From the NCBI RefSeq assembly GCF_036186745.1, contig NZ_CP108086.1, positions 5,146,001-5,210,000 on the forward strand: 64,000 nt of DNA. The letters are read 5' to 3'. The position numbers were made by a program, and so were the translations under genes. The notes beneath the pieces are model-generated. The model was not told the origin of the DNA. It saw only the letters and a list, made by a program, of their open reading frames with translations, and did not search any database. Below are positions 57,132 to 64,000 of the stretch, piece by piece. The DNA comes from Microbispora hainanensis. GTDB taxonomy: Bacteria > Actinomycetota > Actinomycetes > Streptosporangiales > Streptosporangiaceae. Positions within the stretch are counted from its first letter, which is position 1; each line of letters starts with the position of its first letter.

Positions 57132-58142
57132 ATGACGAAGGCAGCCCAACTCGACCGCGATGCCGTACGGATCGGCGACCTCGTGATCGGCGACGGGCGC
57201 CCCGTTGTGGTCATCGGGGGCCGGGACGCCCGCTGGGTGCGCCTGCGCGGCGACGGCACGATCCCCGGCACTCCAGGCGCTCCCGGCGCTCCCGCCGGCA
57301 CTTCCGCGGACGGCGCGGGGCCCGAGCACGGGGACGCTTCCGGGGAGGGTTCCTCGCGAGACAGGGCGGTCGCCGAGGCCGGCCCACTGCTGATGGAGCC
57401 CGCCACGGTCGCCGACCTGTCCATCGTGGCCCGGCACGCCGACGGCGTGGTGGTCGGGGCGGCCTGGGCGGCCGACCCCGATCTCGTCCGCGCCGCGGCC
57501 CGGCTCGGGCTCCCTGTCGTCCTCCAGCGGGGAGCCGGCCGGAACGGGCGGGCGGCGACGCTGGAGGAGTGGCTGGCCGCGGCGGACGACTGCGCCGCCG
57601 AGGGCAACGAGGCGGTCGTGCTATGCGAGAGCGGCGGTCACGCGGAGGACGCCGCGCCCGATCTCGGGCTCATGCGCGCCGCTCGGGAGCGGGCCGGCCG
57701 TCCCGTGCTCGCCGGGCTGGGCGCCGACGGCGGGCTCGCGAACGCGGCGGTGGCGGCGGGCGCGGACGGCCTGCTGGTCGCCCCGGGCGCGCCCGCGCCG
57801 GCCCTCGCGGCGGCGCACGAGGCGGCGACGGTCATGGCGGCGCTCGTGCGGCGCGACGACCCCGAGACCCTCGGCGCGGCCCGGGCCGCGATCGACCGGG
57901 TGGACGCGGCCCTCGCCACGCTGCTCGAACGCCGGGCCGCGCTGGCCGGGCGCATCCAGCGGCTCAAGCCCGTCGGCGGGTTCCGGGGGCGCGACATGGA
58001 GCGTGAGCGGCGCCTCGTGGAGGCCATGGCCCGCCGCGCCCCCAGCCTCGGCGCGGGTCGGCTCGCCCCCATCATGAACGCCGTGATCGAGGCCGGGCTG
58101 CGCCTGTCGGAGGAGACGCGCGACGGCGAGGAACGGAGATAA
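57132..58142 (+). CDS. Degenerate DAHP synthase-like domain fused to chorismate mutase
   Basis: 336 residues. Residues about 1-240 resemble a type I DAHP synthase barrel by pattern (GRPVVVIGG, EEWLAAADDCAAEGNEAVVLCE) but lack expected catalytic residues: the AGPCxxE motif reads GGRDARW, and a disordered Gly/Pro/Ala insert (about 50-90) is present. Residues about 245-325 are an AroQ-type chorismate mutase (RAAIDRVDAALATLLERRAALAGRIQRLK ... MERERRLVEAM), turning chorismate into prephenate. Probably a chorismate mutase with a relic or regulatory barrel. ATG 57132 with GGAGGAG upstream; preceded by the leader RNA. Confidence 0.75.
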   Translation: MTKAAQLDRDAVRIGDLVIGDGRPVVVIGGRDARWVRLRGDGTIPGTPGAPGAPAGTSADGAGPEHGDASGEGSSRDRAVAEAGPLLMEPATVADLSIVARHADGVVVGAAWAADPDLVRAAARLGLPVVLQRGAGRNGRAATLEEWLAAADDCAAEGNEAVVLCESGGHAEDAAPDLGLMRAARERAGRPVLAGLGADGGLANAAVAAGADGLLVAPGAPAPALAAAHEAATVMAALVRRDDPETLGAARAAIDRVDAALATLLERRAALAGRIQRLKPVGGFRGRDMERERRLVEAMARRAPSLGAGRLAPIMNAVIEAGLRLSEETRDGEERR

Positions 58143-58221
58143 ACTCTGTTTCACCTGAGTCCCACTGGTTGGCGATCACGGCGTAGGCTCTGGTCCGCGG
58201 TCCGGTGACGATGGGGGTCTC

Positions 58222-61200
58222 ATGGGTGATTCGTTTGTTCATCTGCACGTCCACACCGAGTATTCGATGCTCGACGGAGCGGCGCGGCTGAAGCAGATGT
58301 TCAAACTCGTGGGCGAGCTGGAGATGCCCGCGATCGCGATCACCGACCATGGCAACATGCACGGCGCCTACGACTTCTACAAGCAGGCGACCGGCGCCGG
58401 GGTGAAGCCCATCCTCGGCATCGAGGCGTACGTCGCGCCCGAGTCGCGCATGCACAAGAAGCCGGTGCTGTGGGGCGAGCCGCACCAGAAGAGCGACGAC
58501 GTCTCGGCGGGTGGCTACTACACCCACATGACCATCTGGGCGCGGAACAAGACCGGCCTGAAGAACCTGATGAAGCTCAGCTCGCGTGCCTACACCGAGG
58601 GCTTCGTCCGCAAGTGGGCCCGGATGGACGCCGACATCCTCGCCGAGCACGCCGACGGCCTGATGGCCACGACCGGCTGCCCGTCCGGGGAGGTGCAGAC
58701 CCGGCTGCGGCTCGGCCAGTACGACGAGGCGCTCAAGGCCGCCGCGAAATACCAGGAGATCTTCGGCAAGGAGAACTACTTCCTGGAGATCATGGACCAC
58801 GGGCTCGACATCGAGCGCCGGGTCCGCGACGGCCTGATCCGGATCAGCCGCGAGCTGGACATCCCGCCGGTGGTCACCAACGACTCCCACTACACGTACG
58901 AGTCGGACGCCGCCGGTCACGACGCCCTCCTGTGCATCCAGACGGGCAAGCAGCTCAGCGACCCCGACCGGTTCCGGTTCGACGGCAGCGGCTACTACAT
59001 CAAGACGGCCGACGAGATGCGGGCGGTCGACTCCTCCGACATCTGGCAGGAGGGCTGCCGCAACACGCTGCTGGTGGCCGAGAAGGTCGACCCCGAGGGC
59101 TTCTTCCCCTACCACAACCTCATGCCGACCTACCCGATCCCCGAGGGGATGACGGAGGAGGAGTACTTCCGGCAGCAGGTCTGGGAGGGCATGAAGCGCC
59201 GCTTCCCCGGCGGCGTCGACGAGGAGCACCGCGCCTGGGTCGAGAACGAGCTGTCGGTCATCATCCAGATGGGCTTCCCGAGCTACTTCCTCGTGGTCGC
59301 CGACTTCATCATGTGGGCCAAGAACAACGGCATCCGGGTCGGTCCCGGCCGTGGTTCGGCCGCCGGTTCGCTGGTCGCGTACTCGCTGGGCATCACCGAC
59401 CTCGACCCGATCCCGCACGGCCTGATCTTCGAGCGGTTCCTCAACCCCGAGCGCGTCTCGATGCCCGACATCGACATCGACTTCGACGAGCGCCGGCGCG
59501 CCGACGTGATCCGCTACGTCACCGAGAAGTGGGGCGCCGACAAGGTCGCCATGATCGCCACGTTCGGCACCATCAAGGCGAAGGCGGCCGTGAAGGACGC
59601 CGGCCGCGTCCTCGGTTACCCGTACGCGCTGGGCGACCGCATCTCCAAGGCGTTCCCCCCGGCGGTGATGGGCAAGGACATCCCGCTGTCGGGCATCTTC
59701 GACTCCGACCACCCGCGCTACAACGAGGCGGGCGAGCTGCGCAAGCTGTACGAGGAGGACGTCGACGTCAAGGCGACGATCGACCTCGGGCGCGGCCTGG
59801 AGGGCCTGATCCGGCAGACCGGCGTGCACGCCGCGGGCGTCATCATGTCGGCCGAGCCGCTGACCGACCACATCCCGATCATGCGCCGCGACTCCGACGG
59901 CGCGATCATCACGCAGTTCGACTACCCGACCTGCGAGACGCTCGGCCTGCTGAAGATGGACTTCCTGGGCCTGCGCAACCTCACGATCATCGACGACTGC
60001 CTCAAGATGATCGAGACGAACACCGGGAACAGGATCGAGCTGCTGGAGCTCCCGCTCGACGACACCAAGACGTACGAGCTGCTGGCCAAGGGCGACACGC
60101 TCGGCATCTTCCAGCTGGACGGCGGCGGCATGCGCACGCTGCTGCGGCTGATGAAGCCCGACAACTTCGAGGACATCTCCGCGGCCCTCGCGCTCTACCG
60201 GCCCGGCCCGATGGGCGCCAACTCGCACACCAACTACGCGCTGCGCAAGAACGGCCAGCAGGAGATCACCCCGATCCACCCCGAGCTGGAGGAGCCGCTC
60301 AAGGACATCCTCAGCACGACCTACGGCCTGATCGTCTATCAGGAGCAGGTCATGGCCATCGCCCAGAAGGTGGCCAACTACACGCTCGGCGGCGCCGACC
60401 TGCTCCGCCGCGCGATGGGCAAGAAGAAGAAGGCCGAGCTGGACAAGCAGTTCGAGTTCTTCGAGAAGGGCATGAAGGAGAACGGGTTCTCCGCCGCGGC
60501 CATCAAGGCCCTGTGGGACATCCTCCTGCCGTTCTCCGACTACGCCTTCAACAAGGCCCACACCGCCGGATACGGCCTGGTGTCCTACTGGACCGCCTAT
60601 CTCAAGGCCAACTACCCGGCCGAATACATGGCGGCCCTGCTCACCAGCGTCAAGGACGACAAGGACAAGTCGGCCCTCTATCTCAACGAGTGCCGCCGCA
60701 TGGGCATCAAGGTGCTCCCGCCGGACGTCAACGACTCCGACTTCGACTTCACCCCGCGCGGCACCGACATCCGGTTCGGCCTGTCGGCCATCCGCAACGT
60801 CGGCGCGAACGTCGTCGACGGGATCATCGCGGCGCGCAAGGAGAAGGGCAGGTTCACCGACTTCAAGGACTTCCTGCGCAAGGTCCCCGCGATCGTCTGC
60901 AACAAGCGCGTCATCGAGTCGCTGATCAAGTCGGGCGCGTTCGACTCGTTCGGGCACGTGCGCAAGGGCCTGCTGATGGTGCACGAACAGGCCGTCGACG
61001 CGATCATCGACATCAAGAAGAACGAGGCGATCGGCCAGGACTCGCTGTTCGGCGCGATCGACGGCGCCGAAGACCAGACCTTCGACGTGCAGATCCCGCC
61101 GGGGGAGTGGGACAAGACGACGCTGCTGCAGTTCGAGCGCGAGATGCTCGGCCTGTACGTCTCCGACCACCCGCTGTTCGGCGTCGAGCACATCCTGTCG

Positions 61201-61743
61201 GCGGGCGCCGACTGCTCGATCGCGGCCCTCCAGGACGACAGCCGTCCCGACGGGCAGGTCGTCACGGTCGGCGGCATCCTGTCGGGCCTGCAGCGCAAGG
61301 TGACCAAGAAGGGCGACACCTGGGTCCTCACCATGCTGGAGGACCTGGAGGGCTCGATCGAGGTCATGATCTTCCCGTCGGCCTACCAGCTCTGCGCGAC
61401 CGTGCTCGCCGAGGACGCGATCGTCTTCGTCAAGGGCAGGATCGACAAGCGGGAGGACGTCGCGAAGATCATCGCGATGGAGGTGACCGCGCCGGACCTC
61501 AGTGCCGAGAACGGCGGGCCGCTGGTGGTCAGCATGCCGATCAACCGCTGCACGCCGCCCGTCGTCGGCCGGCTCAAGGAGGTGCTGACCACCCACCCCG
61601 GCACCACGGAGGTCCACCTCCAGGTGCACAACGGGCCGCGCACGACGGTCATGCGGCTGGACGACCGGCTCCGGGTGACCCCCTCGCCCGCCCTGATGGG
61701 CGACCTCAAGCAGCTGCTCGGCCCGGCCTGCCTGGCCGGTTGA
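58222..61743 (+). CDS. dnaE: DNA polymerase III alpha subunit, replicative
   Basis: 1173 residues. PHP domain with [13 protein letters not shown] (residues 7-19) and [14 protein letters not shown]; polymerase active site [12 protein letters not shown] with Asp416 and Asp418; later helix-hairpin-helix region, beta-clamp-type and OB-fold ([26 protein letters not shown]). Length and motif set match DnaE1. ATG 58222; 79 bp after the DAHPS-CM gene with its own upstream region. Confidence 0.98.
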   Translation: MGDSFVHLHVHTEYSMLDGAARLKQMFKLVGELEMPAIAITDHGNMHGAYDFYKQATGAGVKPILGIEAYVAPESRMHKKPVLWGEPHQKSDDVSAGGYYTHMTIWARNKTGLKNLMKLSSRAYTEGFVRKWARMDADILAEHADGLMATTGCPSGEVQTRLRLGQYDEALKAAAKYQEIFGKENYFLEIMDHGLDIERRVRDGLIRISRELDIPPVVTNDSHYTYESDAAGHDALLCIQTGKQLSDPDRFRFDGSGYYIKTADEMRAVDSSDIWQEGCRNTLLVAEKVDPEGFFPYHNLMPTYPIPEGMTEEEYFRQQVWEGMKRRFPGGVDEEHRAWVENELSVIIQMGFPSYFLVVADFIMWAKNNGIRVGPGRGSAAGSLVAYSLGITDLDPIPHGLIFERFLNPERVSMPDIDIDFDERRRADVIRYVTEKWGADKVAMIATFGTIKAKAAVKDAGRVLGYPYALGDRISKAFPPAVMGKDIPLSGIFDSDHPRYNEAGELRKLYEEDVDVKATIDLGRGLEGLIRQTGVHAAGVIMSAEPLTDHIPIMRRDSDGAIITQFDYPTCETLGLLKMDFLGLRNLTIIDDCLKMIETNTGNRIELLELPLDDTKTYELLAKGDTLGIFQLDGGGMRTLLRLMKPDNFEDISAALALYRPGPMGANSHTNYALRKNGQQEITPIHPELEEPLKDILSTTYGLIVYQEQVMAIAQKVANYTLGGADLLRRAMGKKKKAELDKQFEFFEKGMKENGFSAAAIKALWDILLPFSDYAFNKAHTAGYGLVSYWTAYLKANYPAEYMAALLTSVKDDKDKSALYLNECRRMGIKVLPPDVNDSDFDFTPRGTDIRFGLSAIRNVGANVVDGIIAARKEKGRFTDFKDFLRKVPAIVCNKRVIESLIKSGAFDSFGHVRKGLLMVHEQAVDAIIDIKKNEAIGQDSLFGAIDGAEDQTFDVQIPPGEWDKTTLLQFEREMLGLYVSDHPLFGVEHILSAGADCSIAALQDDSRPDGQVVTVGGILSGLQRKVTKKGDTWVLTMLEDLEGSIEVMIFPSAYQLCATVLAEDAIVFVKGRIDKREDVAKIIAMEVTAPDLSAENGGPLVVSMPINRCTPPVVGRLKEVLTTHPGTTEVHLQVHNGPRTTVMRLDDRLRVTPSPALMGDLKQLLGPACLAG

Positions 61744-61774
61744 CCGGGCGCCCGGCCGGGGCCGGGAACGAGTC

Positions 61775-62548
61775 TCAGGGGGTGAGCACGTCCCCCTGGC
61801 GGGCCACCTCCACCTCCTTGGCCAGCACGTCCAGCGCGTCGTCCGTACGGGCCGGGGCGTGGTGGGTGAGCACGAGGCGGCGGGCGCCGCAGCGGGCGGC
61901 GAAGGCGACGGCGTCGGCGACCGTGGAGTGGCCGTAGGCGTCGGCCGTCGCCTGCTCCCCGGGCAGGAACTGGCCGTCGTGCAGCAGCAGGTCGACGTCC
62001 GCCGCCAGCTCGGCGGCGGCCGCGTATCCCGCCTGCGGCGCGTGGTCGGGCAGGTACGCGATGGCGACTCCGTCGCCCTCCACCCGGATGCCGTGGGTGA
62101 TACCGCCCTTGTGGGTGATCTCGGCCACGGTGACGGCGTACCCCTCGATCACGCCGCAGGCGGAGGGGAGGAACCGCCAGGCGCCCGCGAGGCCGCCCGG
62201 GGTGATGGGGAAGTGCGGCGGGGACATGACCCGGGTCAGCGTCTCGAGCGGCCGCGGCGAGGGCAGGTAGAGGTCGACCCGCGCGCCGGGGTGGTCGAGC
62301 GGCGGGCAGAACGGCAGCCCCTGCACGTGGTCCCAGTGAAGGTGGGTGACCAGGACGGAGCCGCGGAACGGCGCCCCGTCCAGCAGGGCCCCCAGCCCGC
62401 GCAGGCCGGTTCCCGCGTCCAGCACCAGGGCCGGGACGGCGGAGTCGTCGGGCAGCACGGCCACGCAGCTCGTGTGACCGCCATACCGCACGAACTCGGG
62501 GCCCGGCGCCGGGGTCGAGCCGCGGACGCCGAGCATCGCGAGCCTCAC
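61775..62548 (-). CDS. MBL-fold metal-dependent hydrolase
   Basis: 257 residues. Metallo-beta-lactamase fold: THLHWDHVQGLPF (HxHxDH motif), LLLHDGQFL, YGHSTVADAV and LTHHAPARTDD. Similar to the ribonuclease Z/AtsA-like subgroup; substrate unknown. GTG 62548 overlaps the stop of the upstream cNMP-binding gene (GTGA), so the two are co-translated. Confidence 0.88.
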   Translation of the reverse strand: MRLAMLGVRGSTPAPGPEFVRYGGHTSCVAVLPDDSAVPALVLDAGTGLRGLGALLDGAPFRGSVLVTHLHWDHVQGLPFCPPLDHPGARVDLYLPSPRPLETLTRVMSPPHFPITPGGLAGAWRFLPSACGVIEGYAVTVAEITHKGGITHGIRVEGDGVAIAYLPDHAPQAGYAAAAELAADVDLLLHDGQFLPGEQATADAYGHSTVADAVAFAARCGARRLVLTHHAPARTDDALDVLAKEVEVARQGDVLTP

Positions 62549-63543
62549 GTGAGCTGTTCCTCTCGCCGGTGCCCCTCGGCCAGCGCGGCCAGTGCCTTCC
62601 TGTCCACCGCGTCCGCGGCCGCCTCGGCCACCCTGACCGGGGTCAGCGCCGTCAGCGTCGCCGTGCGCAGGCCGCCTTCGAGCACCGCGCGCTCACCGAG
62701 GATCGCGCCGGGGCCGAGCTCGGGCAGTGGCGTGCCGTCCACGTCCACTCCGAGCACGCCGTCGAGAAGCAGGAACAGGGAGGAACCCGGCTCGCCCTGC
62801 CGCACGAGCCGCGTGCCGGCGGGCAGCGAGCGGATGACCGGCTTGCGGGCGCCCCGCATGATCAGCAGGGAAAGCCGGCGCTCCAGCGCCGTCTCGGCCG
62901 CGGTGACCAGCACGGGGGAGTCCTCGTCGCCCCACGGCGTGCGGTCCGGCCCCGCCTGGGCCGCCCACGCCGTGATGTCGGTGAGACCGGCCTTGAGCGT
63001 CAGCCGGTCGTCGGGCCCGTAGACCCAGTGGCGGGGGAACGGGCTGGCGCCCTCCAGCGTCCCCTCGGTCCGTCCGTCGGCGTGCAGGGTCACCGCGAGC
63101 GTGGTCCACACGAGCGGCGACTGCATCCGCAGGTACGGCGGTCGCGAGACGCGCCGGGGGAACGGCAGCGCGGTGCGTCCGCCCGCGGTCTGCCTGAAGG
63201 TGATCCACCCGTCGCCGGTCCGCGGCTCGGGCCGCAGGTCGGGCAGGCCGTACGCGGCGAACCGCACGCCCAGCGGGCCCAGGCGGACGGTCGTGGCGCC
63301 CATGACGAGGCCGCCGTCCGCGCCGTGCGCGACCACCCGGTCGCCGTCGAACTCGGCCCAGACGCGCAGCCGGTTGGCGAACCGGAACGCGTCGCGGTCA
63401 CGCAGGCCGGCGACGTCGGTGATCACGTCGGGCGGTGGATCGTCGTAATGTGTGAACCCCATCGTGAACGCGGGCTTGGTGTAGCCCTTGACCGCCTCGG
63501 ACGGGATCCAGGAGATAGAAGTGATCTTCGATTCGACTCGCAT
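62545..63543 (-). CDS. Cyclic nucleotide-binding domain protein
   Basis: 332 residues. The C-terminal domain (about 220-325) is of cNMP-binding type: LPAGTRLVRQGEPGSSLFLLLDGVLGVDV and LGPGAILGERAVLEGGLRTATLTAL. The N-terminal two thirds show no family that I recognise. ATG 63543 (MRVESKITS) is preferred to a longer frame from 63636. Coupled to the MBL hydrolase, suggesting a cyclic-nucleotide-controlled enzyme. Confidence 0.85.
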   Translation of the reverse strand: MRVESKITSISWIPSEAVKGYTKPAFTMGFTHYDDPPPDVITDVAGLRDRDAFRFANRLRVWAEFDGDRVVAHGADGGLVMGATTVRLGPLGVRFAAYGLPDLRPEPRTGDGWITFRQTAGGRTALPFPRRVSRPPYLRMQSPLVWTTLAVTLHADGRTEGTLEGASPFPRHWVYGPDDRLTLKAGLTDITAWAAQAGPDRTPWGDEDSPVLVTAAETALERRLSLLIMRGARKPVIRSLPAGTRLVRQGEPGSSLFLLLDGVLGVDVDGTPLPELGPGAILGERAVLEGGLRTATLTALTPVRVAEAAADAVDRKALAALAEGHRREEQLT

Positions 63544-63674
63544 GCTCCGACCGTAGGAACCATGCGGGCCGGCTTCGAGGGCGTCAGCCTGCGAACGCGT
63601 GGGGGTGCCAGCACCCCCGGACTCTCGTCCTGGCACCCTTCCCGCCCGGCCCCGCCGGATATGTAATTTCGCTC

Positions 63675-64000
63675 GTGGAACGCATCACCGTGGTGCTCGC
63701 GGACGACAACCTGATCGTCCGCGAGGGTGTGCGCGCGCTGCTGGGCCGCGACGCCGCACTGGAGATCGTGGGGCTGGCCGCCGACTACGCCGAAGTCGTG
63801 GCCGCCGCGGTCCGGCTGCGCCCGCAGGTCGTCGTCACCGACATCCGGATGCCGCCGACCTACCAGGACGAGGGGATCGAGGCGGCGCGCGAGGTGCGCA
63901 AGCTCTTACCCGGCACCGGCGTCGTCGTGCTGAGCCAGTACGACGACCCGGACTACGCGATCCGGCTGCTCGACGAGGGCGCGGCCGGGTACGCCTACCT
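63675..64000 (+). CDS. Response regulator receiver domain, 3' truncated by window end
   Basis: First 108 residues. Receiver motifs: VVLADDNLIVREGVRALL, phosphoacceptor Asp56 (QVVVTDIRMPP), VVVLSQYDDPDYAIRLLDEGAAGYAYL. Pattern fits the NarL/LuxR group, whose DNA-binding domain would lie beyond the window. GTG 63675 has no strong ribosome binding site. Confidence 0.9.
   Translation, partial: MERITVVLADDNLIVREGVRALLGRDAALEIVGLAADYAEVVAAAVRLRPQVVVTDIRMPPTYQDEGIEAAREVRKLLPGTGVVVLSQYDDPDYAIRLLDEGAAGYAY

Noticed and set aside
58072..61629. 1185-codon open frame on the minus strand
   Set aside because: Antisense shadow of dnaE, with no family features.

Overview
The window is high-GC DNA from a Gram-positive actinobacterium. 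It has heavy GTG start use, four-base GTGA/ATGA gene overlaps, DivIVA (Wag31), SepF with no ftsA, DUF3040, and many Hanks-type Ser/Thr kinases. MurE carries the DNPR motif usually linked to meso-diaminopimelate. A Streptosporangiales-like organism (Nonomuraea, Microbispora, Streptosporangium relatives) fits best; this is inference from gene content, since no database could be searched. The window looks like ordinary chromosomal backbone. I saw no tRNA, rRNA, IS element, prophage or CRISPR array.

Layout. 1-4.2 kb: end of a prolidase-like peptidase, efp, nusB, a methyltransferase, dinB and a DUF3040 membrane protein. 4.4-9.3 kb, minus strand: a moxR - DUF58 - transglutaminase (TgpA-like) operon. 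9.3-9.9 kb: a divergent control region with a 10-bp periodic array and an MraZ-box promoter. 9.9-31.9 kb: the division and cell wall (dcw) cluster, mraZ, rsmH, ftsL-like, ftsI, murE, murF, mraY, murD, ftsW, murG, murC, ftsQ, ftsZ, yggS, sepF, yggT, divIVA, and a membrane protein with two CxxC modules. 32.1-33.8 kb: a divergent ArsR/MFS pair with a clear operator. 33.9-37.3 kb: ileS behind a T-box. 37.8-39.7 kb: traR/dksA-type gene, lspA, rluD. 39.9-56.8 kb: three membrane Ser/Thr kinases interspersed with two secreted peptidases, a DesK/NarL-type two-component system, an iron-box-controlled DUF2470/rpsD pair, GNAT and MerR genes and a small secreted protein. 56.9-64 kb: a structured leader RNA, a degenerate DAHP synthase-chorismate mutase fusion, dnaE, an MBL hydrolase/cNMP-binding protein pair, and the start of a response regulator.

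How the genes work together. MraY, MurC-G, FtsW and FtsI make and polymerise lipid II at the septum; FtsZ, SepF, FtsQ and the FtsL-like protein form the divisome; DivIVA marks poles. The dcw genes are tightly overlapped, with extra promoters visible before mraZ and ftsZ. The kinases are likely envelope sensors.

Most noteworthy signals: (i) tandem iron boxes between a DUF2470 gene and a cysteine-free S4 gene; (ii) an IleRS whose HIGH signature is swapped to GVHH, under T-box control; (iii) a leader RNA with a mini-ORF, long stem and terminator before a catalytically eroded DAHPS-CM fusion; (iv) a four-fold 10-bp MraZ-box array on the mraZ promoter and a second 10-bp array upstream; (v) 15-bp tandem repeats encoding pentapeptides at several loci, including the moxR-DUF58 gap; (vi) FtsI with a ~350-residue, partly collagen-like cytoplasmic tail; (vii) a membrane protein beside divIVA with two H-x3-C...CxxC modules 500 residues apart.
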